DNA of 64,000 bases from an uncultured Draconibacterium sp. (GTDB lineage: Bacteria; Bacteroidota; Bacteroidia; Bacteroidales; Prolixibacteraceae). The DNA lies in contig NZ_OY781981.1 of assembly GCF_963677565.1 (NCBI RefSeq), forward strand, positions 4,270,001-4,334,000, read 5' to 3'. A program made the translations under genes and the position numbers. This document shows positions 25,804 through 34,470 of the stretch, piece by piece. Within the stretch, counting starts at the first letter, position 1, and every line of letters starts with the position of its first letter. The notes under the pieces are model-generated. The model saw only the letters and a list, made by a program, of their open reading frames with translations. It made no database searches and was not told the DNA's origin.

Positions 25804-26421
25804 ATGGAAAATCTGATTAATATATTTGTTAAGTCAATTTTTATTGAAAACATGGTATTTGCGTACTTCTTCGGAATGTGCTCTTATCTGGCTGTTTCGA
25901 AAAAAGTAAGTACTGCAACCGGTTTGGGAATTGCTGTAGTTTTTGTGTTAGGAATTACGGTACCGGTTAACTACCTGTTAGAGAAATTTGTATTAAATGA
26001 AGGTGCTTTGGTTTGGTTAGGCGAAGGATTTGCCAACGTAGACCTTAGTTTCTTACGCTTTATCATGTTTATTGCCATCATTGCATCAATGGTTCAGTTG
26101 GTGGAAATGATAGTGGAAAAATTTACTCCCGACCTGTACAACCAGCTGGGTATTTTCCTTCCGCTTATTGCAGTAAACTGTGCTATCCTTGGAGGATCAT
26201 TATTCCTGCAGCAAAAAGCTTTTATTAACGTTGGCGAAGCTACCGTTTACGGTTTGGGTTCAGGCGTTGGCTGGTTGCTGGCAATCGTTGGTATTGCTGC
26301 TATCAGGGAAAAGATCGAATACTCGCAAATACCTGGCCCGCTTCGTGGACTTGGAATTACATTTATTGTAACCGGTTTGATGGGATTGGCATTTATGGGA
26401 TTCGGCGGAATTAAATTGTAG
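25804..26421 (+). CDS. nqrE: Na+-translocating NADH:quinone reductase subunit E
   Basis: 205 residues with six membrane helices, an inverted-topology partner of NqrD. 'IENMVFAYFFGMCSYLAVSKK' and 'GIFLPLIAVNCAILGGSLF' are conserved, each with a Cys of the type that coordinates the intramembrane iron-sulfur centre. The gene sits 24 bases after nqrD. Confidence 0.97.
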   Translation: MENLINIFVKSIFIENMVFAYFFGMCSYLAVSKKVSTATGLGIAVVFVLGITVPVNYLLEKFVLNEGALVWLGEGFANVDLSFLRFIMFIAIIASMVQLVEMIVEKFTPDLYNQLGIFLPLIAVNCAILGGSLFLQQKAFINVGEATVYGLGSGVGWLLAIVGIAAIREKIEYSQIPGPLRGLGITFIVTGLMGLAFMGFGGIKL

Positions 26422-26442
26422 AATTAAAAAACAATTAGCAAG

Positions 26443-27714
26443 ATGATATTATTGTCAGCACAATCAACCGTAATTATTACCAGTGTTGTTTTCTTCCTGA
26501 GTGTAATTATTCTGTTGGTGGCCTTACTTTTGTTCGCCAAAAAGAAACTTACTCCATCAGGAAGTGTAAAGGTTAGCATTAACGAAGGCGACCTGGAAAT
26601 TGAAACCGAACCGGGAAGTACACTGTTATCGACTCTCGGTAACAATAAAATCCTGCTTCCATCAGCATGTGGTGGTGGTGGAACCTGCGCAATGTGTCGT
26701 TGCCAGGTTGAAGAAGGTGGAGGTTCTATCCTTCCTACTGAAACCGGTTATTTTACCCGTAAAGAGCAAAACGACAACTGGCGTTTGGCTTGTCAGGTAA
26801 AAGTAAAAGAAGACATGGAAATTAAAATTCCACAAGAAGTACTTGGTGTTAAGAAGTGGGAATGCGAAGTGGTTTCGAACCACAACGTGGCTACTTTTAT
26901 CAAAGAATTCGTGGTTAAATTACCTGAAGGCGAAAATCTTGATTTCAAATCAGGTGGATATATTCAAATCGATGTTCCTAAAATTGACGTGAACTTTAAG
27001 GACATGGATATTGAAGAAGAATACCGCGAAGAGTGGGAAAAATTCGGCATGTTCGATCTGGTTATGAAAAACCCGGAACCTACATTCCGTGCTTACTCAA
27101 TGGCCAACCACCCTGCCGAGGGTAACATTGTAATGTTGAACATTCGTATTGCAACTCCGCCTTGGGACCGTGCAAACAACGGATTTAAGAAAGTAAATCC
27201 GGGTATCTGTTCATCATACATCTTTAACCTGAAACCGGGCGACAAAGTAACTGTATCTGGTCCTTACGGAGAATTCTTCCTGAAAGACAACGACAGCGAA
27301 ATGATGTTCGTAGGTGGTGGTGCAGGTATGGCGCCAATGCGCTCGCACTTATTCCACCTGTTCCATACTGTTAAAGAATCGAAAAAGAAAGTTACTTTCT
27401 GGTACGGAGCCCGTTCATGGAAAGAAGTTTTCTACTATGATCAGTTCAGAGAGATTGAGAAAAACTTCCCGAATTTCGAATTTAATCTGGCGCTCGACCG
27501 TGAAGATCCTGAAGCCGATAAACTGGGCATTAAATATAAAACAGGATTTGTTCACCAGGTAATTCACGACAACTACCTGAGTCAGCATGAAGAACCGGAA
27601 GAAATCGATTTCTACATGTGTGGACCACCAATGATGAACGACGCCGTTCAGAAAATGCTTTACGATATGGGCGTTCCGGACGAAAACGTACTGTTCGACG
27701 ACTTTGGATCGTAA
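26443..27714 (+). CDS. nqrF: Na+-translocating NADH:quinone reductase subunit F
   Basis: 423 residues. An N-terminal membrane helix (about 10-32) is followed by a ferredoxin-like domain whose 2Fe-2S ligands are Cys76, Cys82, Cys85 and Cys117. Then comes a ferredoxin-NADP reductase-type module: 'FRAYSMANHPAEGN' (FAD), 'GPYGEFFLKDND', 'VGGGAGMAPMRSHL' and 'FYMCGPPMMNDAVQKML' (NADH). It is the electron entry point of the complex, oxidising NADH on the cytoplasmic side. It ends the operon, 36 bases before a terminator stem. Confidence 0.97.
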   Translation: MILLSAQSTVIITSVVFFLSVIILLVALLLFAKKKLTPSGSVKVSINEGDLEIETEPGSTLLSTLGNNKILLPSACGGGGTCAMCRCQVEEGGGSILPTETGYFTRKEQNDNWRLACQVKVKEDMEIKIPQEVLGVKKWECEVVSNHNVATFIKEFVVKLPEGENLDFKSGGYIQIDVPKIDVNFKDMDIEEEYREEWEKFGMFDLVMKNPEPTFRAYSMANHPAEGNIVMLNIRIATPPWDRANNGFKKVNPGICSSYIFNLKPGDKVTVSGPYGEFFLKDNDSEMMFVGGGAGMAPMRSHLFHLFHTVKESKKKVTFWYGARSWKEVFYYDQFREIEKNFPNFEFNLALDREDPEADKLGIKYKTGFVHQVIHDNYLSQHEEPEEIDFYMCGPPMMNDAVQKMLYDMGVPDENVLFDDFGS

Positions 27715-27750
27715 CCAACATCGAAGTTTTTAAACTTAGATATTTCAAAG

Positions 27751-27780
27751 CCACTTCTCTTTTCGGGAAGTGGTTTTTTT
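27751..27780 (+). terminator. Terminator of the nqr operon
   Basis: CCACTTC and GAAGTGG form a 7-bp stem with a 9-base loop, followed directly by a run of seven T. Confidence 0.8.
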
Positions 27781-27818
27781 ATGTGTTTCTACTTGCCCTC
27801 CGAACAAACGTGTAGTAT

Positions 27819-28049
27819 TCCAGCATTATCATGGAACACTCCAGAGACGTTGTGGACAAGTCCAGCATTATCATGGACTGTTCCGGAACCTTCATGGACA
27901 AGTCCGGAATCATTCTGGACATGTCCGGCACTATCATGGAACGTTCCAGCATCTCTCTGGACTACTCCGGATGAGCTGTGGACTACTCCGGAGTATCGAT
28001 GAACAAGGAAATAATAATCATGGATAGATCCGGCATCCTTATGGACGAA
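27819..28049. repeat. Eleven-unit tandem array with exact 21-bp period
   Basis: Starting at 27819, eleven consecutive 21-base units tile without insertion or deletion to 28049. Eight of the first nine follow the pattern TCC(A/G)G, a variable middle, then TGGA and a 3-4 base tail; unit 9 (27987) ends TGAA, unit 10 (28008) has lost the TCC arm, and unit 11 (28029) is again canonical. Within units TCC and GGA are complementary arms; across unit borders they form further palindromes, such as TGGAACGTTCCA at the unit 6/7 border and GGACATGTCC at 5/6. Unit bodies differ, so this is an old, diverged array. Long open frames exist (plus frame from 27781: 73 codons with PxxSWTx heptads), but no good start context is seen. 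Function unknown. Confidence 0.9.
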
Positions 28050-28102
28050 CAGAATCGTAGATCAGTTGTAATAAAAGAATCGCTTACCCGGTTAATTTAA
28101 AT

Positions 28103-28831
28103 TTATAATTCAACTGATTTACTAACCACTCCCCTGTTTCGGTAGCGGGTAGAATATTCAGCAGTAATGGTTACTGTTCCGCTGGTTTGCGATACTACAA
28201 TTTCGCCAACATCGTTTCGGGTTTGCAGTGCTTTCATTTTTTTTGGCAGGTATTTCCCCTCTGTCAGCTCACCTATAAAAAAATCCAGGTTATCAACATC
28301 ATCGCTTAATCGAGCTTCGATAAGGTACCCGGTTGCAACGCGGTGTTTTGTAAGAAGCAACTTTGGTTGCTCAATTTCTTTTCCCGATTCGGAGTATTCC
28401 CTTAAACCTACGGCTCGTAGTCCGTTTTTATAGTCGTACTCGGCTTGTAGTGTCCCGTCTCGATGATAGCGTTTGCAAGTGCCGTTTAATTCATTCTTTT
28501 CGTAGGATTGCTCTTTCCAAACCTGCGGTTCGCTGTCTAAAGCGGCCTGGTAATAGGTAAAAGCTGTGCCTTGCTTTTCGCCGGCAACATAAGGGATCTC
28601 CGAATATAAACTACCATGTAAATAATATCGTTTCTGAATACCATGTTTAATCTGTGTACCTGCCACAACCGGTATTTCATATTCAATCATTTCGGAATTC
28701 TTATAAGGCTTTTTAACTATCTGTATCCCATCGTTATCTTCGGTGGATGGTTGGCTCGCATTTTCTGCAGTTTTGGTATTACAGGAACATAATATCAAAA
28801 TCACAGCAAAAAAACATAAGTATCTTATCAT
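28103..28831 (-). CDS. Lipoprotein with MORN/YwqK-like repeats
   Basis: 242 residues from the ATG at 28831; a further 27 in-frame codons upstream are discarded because the lipoprotein signal 'MIRYLCFFAVILILCSCNT' starts here, with Cys as the lipidation site. The middle has YwqK-type MORN variants: 'HGIQKRYYLHGSLYSEIPYVAGEKQGTAFTYY', 'NELNGTCKRYHRDGTLQAEYDYKNGLR'. The C-terminal 80 residues have no recognised domain. Such repeats often form flat beta sheets on surface or periplasmic proteins; the role is unknown. It points toward the 21-bp array and nqrF. Confidence 0.75.
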   Translation of the reverse strand: MIRYLCFFAVILILCSCNTKTAENASQPSTEDNDGIQIVKKPYKNSEMIEYEIPVVAGTQIKHGIQKRYYLHGSLYSEIPYVAGEKQGTAFTYYQAALDSEPQVWKEQSYEKNELNGTCKRYHRDGTLQAEYDYKNGLRAVGLREYSESGKEIEQPKLLLTKHRVATGYLIEARLSDDVDNLDFFIGELTEGKYLPKKMKALQTRNDVGEIVVSQTSGTVTITAEYSTRYRNRGVVSKSVEL

Positions 28832-29068
28832 AGTAGGTAAAGCATTGTTAATATTAGTTTTAAAGGTACAATTTAGTTGCAGTTTTCTGCATAAAAACAG
28901 ATCAAATTGCAAATTGGCTAAGTGTCAGGTCTTCTAAAATGAAACGCTTAAAACATTCATTCATAATTTATTGAAATTTAAATTGTTTATAAACATTAAC
29001 ATTCCGATAAACCGAACTTCCATTCGATTTTTATATTTTTGAAGTATATTTATTTTTAAATAGTAATA

Positions 29069-30244
29069 ATGCCCGACATTACAATATGGAATCTCATATT
29101 ACTTGCCGAAATAGGTTTTGGTTTTATTTTGCTGCTTTTCTTACTTAAAGTTAGTACAAAGCTTAATTGGTATTTACCACTAGCCATATATGTGCTTTTG
29201 GTTATGATCGACTGCTACTCGGAGTTTTTATTTCAAACCGGCAATATCGTCAATACCCCACACCTGTTGTATGCAAGCGAGCCTTTTAATCTTTTGGCAG
29301 GGCCAATGATATACCTTTATGCCCGAAGCCAGGAATATCAGCGCTTTAAATGGATAAAAACAGATTTTCTGTTACTTACTCCCTCCATAATCAGCTTATT
29401 GGTGTACATTCCAACATACACCATGTCGGCAGCTGATAAGATTCTTGAGTATCAAAATTACGGAACGCTGGAATCTGATGTTGAAAATTTTGTTTGGGAA
29501 TGGATTTTTTTAGTTAGCATAAACGTTACTTTTTTTGCAGGTGCATTGCAGCGTTTCAAAAATTATAATGATAAAATTAAAACCTTATATTCAAATATAA
29601 AAAACGCCGACCTGCGTATAACACAGATTTTAATTCGCCTTTGTATAGCCATTTACATCCTTGAACTTGTAGCAGTTTTTCTCACTTATTACGAGTTGCC
29701 ATTTAATAACGAATCTTATAACTTGTATGATATCTTTCAACTCATTGTTCTGGTATTAATTGGGTACGATGCTTTTAGAACTTATAAACATTCGGCAACC
29801 ATAAAACAAGAATGGCAACGAATTCATCTGGAAGACGGTCAAAACATTATACAACCCATAAAATATGCAAACTCAAATCTTACTCCTGAACAATCTGCAG
29901 AAATTAAAGCCAAACTTCAAATGTACATGGAGAAACACGAGCCTTACCTCGAATCTCAAATGCGCATTAAAGATTTAGCCGAACAAACCGGAATTAGCAG
30001 TCACCAGATATCGCAGGTACTAAATGAGTCTTTTAACCAAAACTTCTTTGAGTTTGTAAACTGCTACCGGGTAAAAAAGGCAAAAGCATTAATTGAGGAT
30101 CCTACAAATGCTCCGTTAACACTAACGGCAATCGGGTTTGAAGCCGGTTTTAATTCGAAAACCACTTTTTATGAAGCCTTCAAAAAAGCAACTGGAACTA
30201 CTCCTGCTCAATACAAGCAAAACTTATCATTATCAGACTATTAA
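29069..30244 (+). CDS. Membrane-anchored AraC-family transcriptional regulator
   Basis: 391 residues. Residues about 5-245 form seven predicted membrane helices of the kind found in many Bacteroidota AraC regulators; residues about 290-385 are the DNA-binding domain with two helix-turn-helix units ('MRIKDLAEQTGISSHQISQVLNESFNQNFFEFVNCYRVKKA' and 'LTAIGFEAGFNSKTTFYEAFKKATGTTPAQYK'). It probably senses a signal in or across the membrane and controls nearby or distant targets; none can be named. A TATTTTTG element at 29034-29041 precedes it but no good -33 element is seen. Confidence 0.88.
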   Translation: MPDITIWNLILLAEIGFGFILLLFLLKVSTKLNWYLPLAIYVLLVMIDCYSEFLFQTGNIVNTPHLLYASEPFNLLAGPMIYLYARSQEYQRFKWIKTDFLLLTPSIISLLVYIPTYTMSAADKILEYQNYGTLESDVENFVWEWIFLVSINVTFFAGALQRFKNYNDKIKTLYSNIKNADLRITQILIRLCIAIYILELVAVFLTYYELPFNNESYNLYDIFQLIVLVLIGYDAFRTYKHSATIKQEWQRIHLEDGQNIIQPIKYANSNLTPEQSAEIKAKLQMYMEKHEPYLESQMRIKDLAEQTGISSHQISQVLNESFNQNFFEFVNCYRVKKAKALIEDPTNAPLTLTAIGFEAGFNSKTTFYEAFKKATGTTPAQYKQNLSLSDY

Positions 30245-30343
30245 AGTATTCATTTTTATAAACTCAGACCTCCATATTAACAAGTTTATGTACTGTTTTA
30301 TAAGTCCGAACTTATAATCTTTGGTTCTTTATAGTTTTGAGGT

Positions 30344-30376
30344 ATGAAAAAGAAATTACACTTGAAAACCGTGTAG
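30344..30376 (+). other. Ten-codon micro-ORF with peptide-leader-like sequence
   Basis: ATG at 30344 opens a 10-residue frame, MKKKLHLKTV, ended by TAG. A TAGTTTTG promoter-like element (about 30332-30339) lies just upstream and a strong terminator (30401) just downstream, so it could be a minimal transcription unit. MKKKLxLK is the opening of Bacteroidota class I lanthipeptide-type precursor leaders; if related, this is a truncated relic. Otherwise the 334-bp gap holds no gene. Confidence 0.3.
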
Positions 30377-30400
30377 TCTCCTTCCTAAAAAAAATTCCCA

Positions 30401-30436
30401 AAATCCGCTTTCTTTTTATAGAAAGCGGATTTTTTT
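30401..30436 (+). terminator. Strong intrinsic terminator
   Basis: AAATCCGCTTTC and GAAAGCGGATTT form a perfect 12-bp stem with an 8-base loop and a T-run. It would end transcripts from the AraC gene or the micro-ORF. Confidence 0.9.
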
Positions 30437-30578
30437 ATTCGTAATCATAGAAAAATTTACACTCCAAATCCTACTGTTCATAATTCAATTATCTTTTTAA
30501 ACATTTTTAAGGCAGGACTAATAGAGAAGTATTTTCCAGAATATTTCTTTATTTTCGTATAAACATTGTTTGCGGAAT

Positions 30579-31640
30579 ATGACGACACTACTCTTCTTCT
30601 TTTTTATCTCTATTATATTTTCATTTTTATGTTCTATTTGGGAAGCAGTTATATTAAGTGTCACACCGTCGTATGTAAGCCGAATACAAATGGAAAAACC
30701 TCGGCTGGGTAAACAATTAAGTTATTTAAAAGACGACATCGACCGACCGTTATCCGCTGTTTTAACCTTGAACACCATTGCACATACAGTTGGAGCAATA
30801 GGTGTTGGTGTTCAGGCCGGCAAAATATTTGGCACAGCAAAGATTAATTTTTATCTCTTCGAAGCAACCTACGAATCGCTTATTGCCGGATTAATGACAA
30901 TGGCCATTCTTATCTTGTCGGAGATCATTCCGAAAACAATTGGTGCAACCTACTGGAAACAGCTAACTCCTTTTACTGTTAATTCGTTAAAAGGTTTAAT
31001 GATAGTACTTGCCCCTTTTGTTTGGTTAAGCAAATGGGTAACACACCTGATAAAAAGAGATGGCGAAAAAAGCGTGCTAAACCGTGCAGATGTTGCTGCA
31101 ATGGCTGATGCAGGACTAAAAAGCGGCGCCATTGACAAGGAAGAAAAATCAATAATCCAAAACCTGTTACGTCTAGAAAATCAAAAGGTAAAAGACATTA
31201 TGACACCGCGCAGTGTTGTACTTAGCCTGGATGAAGACCAGACACTTGGTGAAATTTATAAAGAATTTAATCCATTCCAGTTTTCACGAATTCCTGTATA
31301 CAGCGAAAATACCGATAACATTACCGGATTTATTTTAAAAGATGCCATTCTGGAAAATATTGCCGCCGACAAACACAATCGTAAAGCTATTGAAATCAGA
31401 AGGAAAGTACTTTTTGTTGACGACAGCCTTTCCGTTGCCGGATTACTCGATGTATTCATTCTGGAGAAACAACATATGACTATGGTTGCTGATGAATTTG
31501 GGACTATTGTTGGCCTGGTAACCATGGAAGATGTTATTGAAACACTATTTGGGCTTGAAATAGTTGATGAAACCGACAAAGTTGTGGACATGCAAAAACT
31601 GGCCCGCGAACAGTGGAAAAAATCAAAAGAGCAAGACTGA
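30579..31640 (+). CDS. CNNM (DUF21) membrane protein with CBS domains
   Basis: 353 residues from ATG 30579; a TTG nine bases upstream is also in frame. Residues about 1-170 are the DUF21/CNNM domain with three or four helices ('LSAVLTLNTIAHTVGAIGVG', 'MAILILSEIIPKTIGATYW'); residues about 190-320 hold paired CBS domains ('VKDIMTPRSVVLSLDEDQTLGEIYKEF', 'MTMVADEFGTIVGLVTMEDVIETLFG'). The C-terminal CorC_HlyC domain of many relatives is missing. Relatives are linked to Mg2+/Co2+ efflux and were once called hemolysins; CBS domains usually bind adenine nucleotides. Confidence 0.88.
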   Translation: MTTLLFFFFISIIFSFLCSIWEAVILSVTPSYVSRIQMEKPRLGKQLSYLKDDIDRPLSAVLTLNTIAHTVGAIGVGVQAGKIFGTAKINFYLFEATYESLIAGLMTMAILILSEIIPKTIGATYWKQLTPFTVNSLKGLMIVLAPFVWLSKWVTHLIKRDGEKSVLNRADVAAMADAGLKSGAIDKEEKSIIQNLLRLENQKVKDIMTPRSVVLSLDEDQTLGEIYKEFNPFQFSRIPVYSENTDNITGFILKDAILENIAADKHNRKAIEIRRKVLFVDDSLSVAGLLDVFILEKQHMTMVADEFGTIVGLVTMEDVIETLFGLEIVDETDKVVDMQKLAREQWKKSKEQD

Positions 31641-31675
31641 TTCAAGTGCCCTTTTTCTACAAAATTTTTAATGCT

Positions 31676-34141
31676 TTAAAAACTCATCTCAGCTCTGAAA
31701 CGAATTCCGCTGTTATCAGTAAAGCTTCTGTTCATGTAAGTACTTCCCAACTGATGAATATACTCCACCCTCAGCACTTTAAAAATATTCGTTATCCCAA
31801 CACCTAATTCGGCATAAGGTCGCGTCAGGTCTTGCGAGAATGCTTCAGGAAGGTCGAATATTGGTTTGTATGCACTGGTGCGATCGCCATAATGTGCTTT
31901 TAACGATACCATTTCACGCAATTTTAACCTTCTTATCAACGGAAATTTATTCAGAATGATACCACCGCCCACCCAGTCGAGGTGTACATTGGTGTAAACG
32001 TTATGTGCAAATGATGCCTGATGCAGCAGGTTAAAACGATATTTCGCAAATCCGAGCGACTGCGAACCTACAGGCATATCAAGTAAATCGTAAGGAGCAT
32101 CGCCGAATAAATAACCTCCGTTAACCATATAGCGCATAAATGTTGGCCCCCAATTTACTTTTCCAACCACCGAACCATGGAAATGGGAATACATACCAAA
32201 ATCGGGCGTGTTATCACCCGGTACATAAGCCTGGCCGATATCCCAGCTTAAATTAATTACAGGAGTTTGATCGATGTAATAAACGCGCATAAAGTAGTAT
32301 TGGTCGTAATACTGACCAAATGCCAAACGTGCATTAAAAAGGGCTCCGTAAGCCGAGTAATGATTATAGTCGACACCATTATTTATGTATCGAATAGCCG
32401 GCGTACTATGATTTGATGAAAAATAGGTTCCGCCTTCCAGAATAATATTATCGGTATTGTATTCAAGATTTACATGCACTTTTTTCTCTTGCTGCAAGTA
32501 TGGATTCTCTTCACGCGATGTAAGAGCCGCAATAAAATTTCCGTTACCACGTGTGTTCGGATTTTTCTTTATAAACCTCAGGTATTTATCCTGCGAAACC
32601 AGGTTATAATCATCAGAATAACTACCACGAAGAATAAACTTATCATCCGGCGTTAATTGCCAGCCAAAATTAAGGCCGTATTTCAGTTCCTTGTTGCGGG
32701 TTCCATAACCTAAAAATCCACCAACAGTAAATCGTTGCCACATTTTTTCACCGGTACGGAAAGGTAACGAGAAGCGTTGCCCTTCGATGGCGTTGGTACT
32801 GTAAATATCAAAAACAGGCCCCAGTTCAATTTTACCCAAATCAACATAACTGGTTAGCACCATTCCTCCAATGGCATCGATACCTTTAACAACGTTGTTT
32901 TCTTTTAACTTGTCAACACGCTCATAGGTTCCGTCCGACATCAGACTGGCAGCAAATTCAGGTTGTGATCGCCAGTTATATCCTCGTATTTCATTTAAAT
33001 GTTCCGATGTAGAATACTGGGTAATTTTATTTACCATCCAGTTTCCGCTCGAAATCTGATCGATTCGTTGAGATCCATACCTCGACACGGTATCTTTATT
33101 CAGCATCAACGATAAATTCAAACTAATTTGCTGATTATCGTAAAACCAGGTGCCATCCTCATCTTTTCGGTACTGCACATTAGAACGGTATCCATTCACG
33201 AAGTTGATATTGGCCTCTTCCTGAACGTATGCATAAATACTGGTAAGTGCAAAGTTTTTGCCTTCAACAGTAAATCGTCCGGTAAACAAAGGATTGAACT
33301 TATTTTTTGGAGTAAACGAAAAGTTATAATGCCATACACTGTCAATCATGGTACTGTCGTTTAAATACAGATCGTAGTGCAAACGGGCAGAATTACTTAA
33401 TGGAGAAATTATTCCACGTCCCAAAATATTAATCTGATCTTTGTAAAAATCAAGATCGATAACCACGTTGAGCAAAATCAAACTTTCGATGGTTTGATTA
33501 AGCTTTGGGAAAATACCGTCCTTCTTATTGTAAACAACACTATCCTTTTTGTTAGTGGTTAAAGTTCCCAACTCGGCCATGTATATTGGCGAAAACCGGA
33601 TATCCCGGTCATCAAGTTTCATGGTAACTTCGTTCATATTCGGAATTATCCTGTTCACCTTTGATGTAGAATCAATGGCCATATAAACCGAAGTTCGCTC
33701 AAAAGTTTTGTAATCGTTATAATTTTCAACTTTATCGCGGTTCTCCTTTTTGTGCTCCATTATTCTCCGGAACAGTACCTTTGCCCTCGATTCTTCCGGC
33801 TTCACCTTAATCTCACTTATTTCGCGAACATCAGGAACTAAACTAACCTCGAGAGGCATCTTTATGTTCGTGGTATATGTTATCTCCTGTTTTTTATAAC
33901 CAACAGAGGAGAAGCTAATTTCGTCGCCTAATGAAGCTGATAATATAAAATGCCCCCCGGCATCAGTAATCGTACCGCGGGTAGTTCCCTTAATCCAAAC
34001 ATTTACAAAAGGAATGGGTTCTTTCGTTTCTTTATCAAGTACATAACCAGACAGCTCCGTGGCTTCATCAGATGCGCTAGCTACTGTAGATGCAAAAACG
34101 AACAATAGAAAAAGTATTGTTAATCTGATATTGTTTTCCAT
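31676..34141 (-). CDS. DUF5686 / carboxypeptidase-like regulatory domain outer-membrane protein
   Basis: 821 residues. A signal peptide (about residues 1-23) is followed by a carboxypeptidase D regulatory-like domain ('LSGYVLDKETKEPIPFVNVWIKGTTRGTITDAGGHF', about 30-100) like that at the front of TonB-dependent receptors, but no plug or TonB box follows. The rest matches DUF5686, a large barrel-like family of Bacteroidota ('SSVGYKKQEI', 'RAKVLFRRIMEHKKENRDKVENYNDYKTFERTSVY'), ending in 'IRFRAEMSF' with terminal Phe. It is probably an outer-membrane protein of unknown function. Confidence 0.85.
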   Translation of the reverse strand: MENNIRLTILFLLFVFASTVASASDEATELSGYVLDKETKEPIPFVNVWIKGTTRGTITDAGGHFILSASLGDEISFSSVGYKKQEITYTTNIKMPLEVSLVPDVREISEIKVKPEESRAKVLFRRIMEHKKENRDKVENYNDYKTFERTSVYMAIDSTSKVNRIIPNMNEVTMKLDDRDIRFSPIYMAELGTLTTNKKDSVVYNKKDGIFPKLNQTIESLILLNVVIDLDFYKDQINILGRGIISPLSNSARLHYDLYLNDSTMIDSVWHYNFSFTPKNKFNPLFTGRFTVEGKNFALTSIYAYVQEEANINFVNGYRSNVQYRKDEDGTWFYDNQQISLNLSLMLNKDTVSRYGSQRIDQISSGNWMVNKITQYSTSEHLNEIRGYNWRSQPEFAASLMSDGTYERVDKLKENNVVKGIDAIGGMVLTSYVDLGKIELGPVFDIYSTNAIEGQRFSLPFRTGEKMWQRFTVGGFLGYGTRNKELKYGLNFGWQLTPDDKFILRGSYSDDYNLVSQDKYLRFIKKNPNTRGNGNFIAALTSREENPYLQQEKKVHVNLEYNTDNIILEGGTYFSSNHSTPAIRYINNGVDYNHYSAYGALFNARLAFGQYYDQYYFMRVYYIDQTPVINLSWDIGQAYVPGDNTPDFGMYSHFHGSVVGKVNWGPTFMRYMVNGGYLFGDAPYDLLDMPVGSQSLGFAKYRFNLLHQASFAHNVYTNVHLDWVGGGIILNKFPLIRRLKLREMVSLKAHYGDRTSAYKPIFDLPEAFSQDLTRPYAELGVGITNIFKVLRVEYIHQLGSTYMNRSFTDNSGIRFRAEMSF

Positions 34142-34470
34142 AATAAATAAGCAATTGACTCATTTATCATACTGTCATTTTTATTAACAGCTAAGATAAT
34201 GAGAATCAAATCACTATGTTTTCTTTTCTCGAATAAATATGAATATCTATTCAAGTTAATTGTTTTCGTGGCGATTTTACATATTTAAATACTTAGCGAA
34301 AGTAATTAAGATCACTATTCTAAAATTTATATTCGCTAAAAATCGTACTATATTTTAACTTTTATTAAGAACCGTTCTAAAACCCTTTTGTTGTGATCAA
34401 ATTACCGAATAAAAAAACCTTCCTGAGAAATTCAGGAAGGTTTTTTAATATTGTTCTTAAAAGCAGCTGT
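34142..34470. other. 329-bp gap: upstream region of the DUF5686 gene and pfp terminator
   Basis: Very AT-rich, no gene seen. Apart from the hairpin at 34411-34446 nothing is recognised. Confidence 0.6.
34411..34446 (-). terminator. Terminator after the phosphofructokinase gene
   Basis: A perfect stem (ACCTTCCTGA with TCAGGAAGGT, extended by A and T runs on both sides) around a short loop. It lies 25 bases past the stop of the minus-strand gene and is symmetric enough to work in both directions. Confidence 0.88.

Noticed and set aside
27781..28002. 73-codon frame with PxxSWTx heptads
   Set aside because: Any frame without a stop in a 21-base repeat stays open, its start follows a terminator T-run directly, and other frames are equally open. 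Kept as a possibility in the finding, not called as a gene.
27819..28049. CRISPR array
   Set aside because: Period of 21 bases is too short, there are no separate repeats and spacers, and no cas genes are near.
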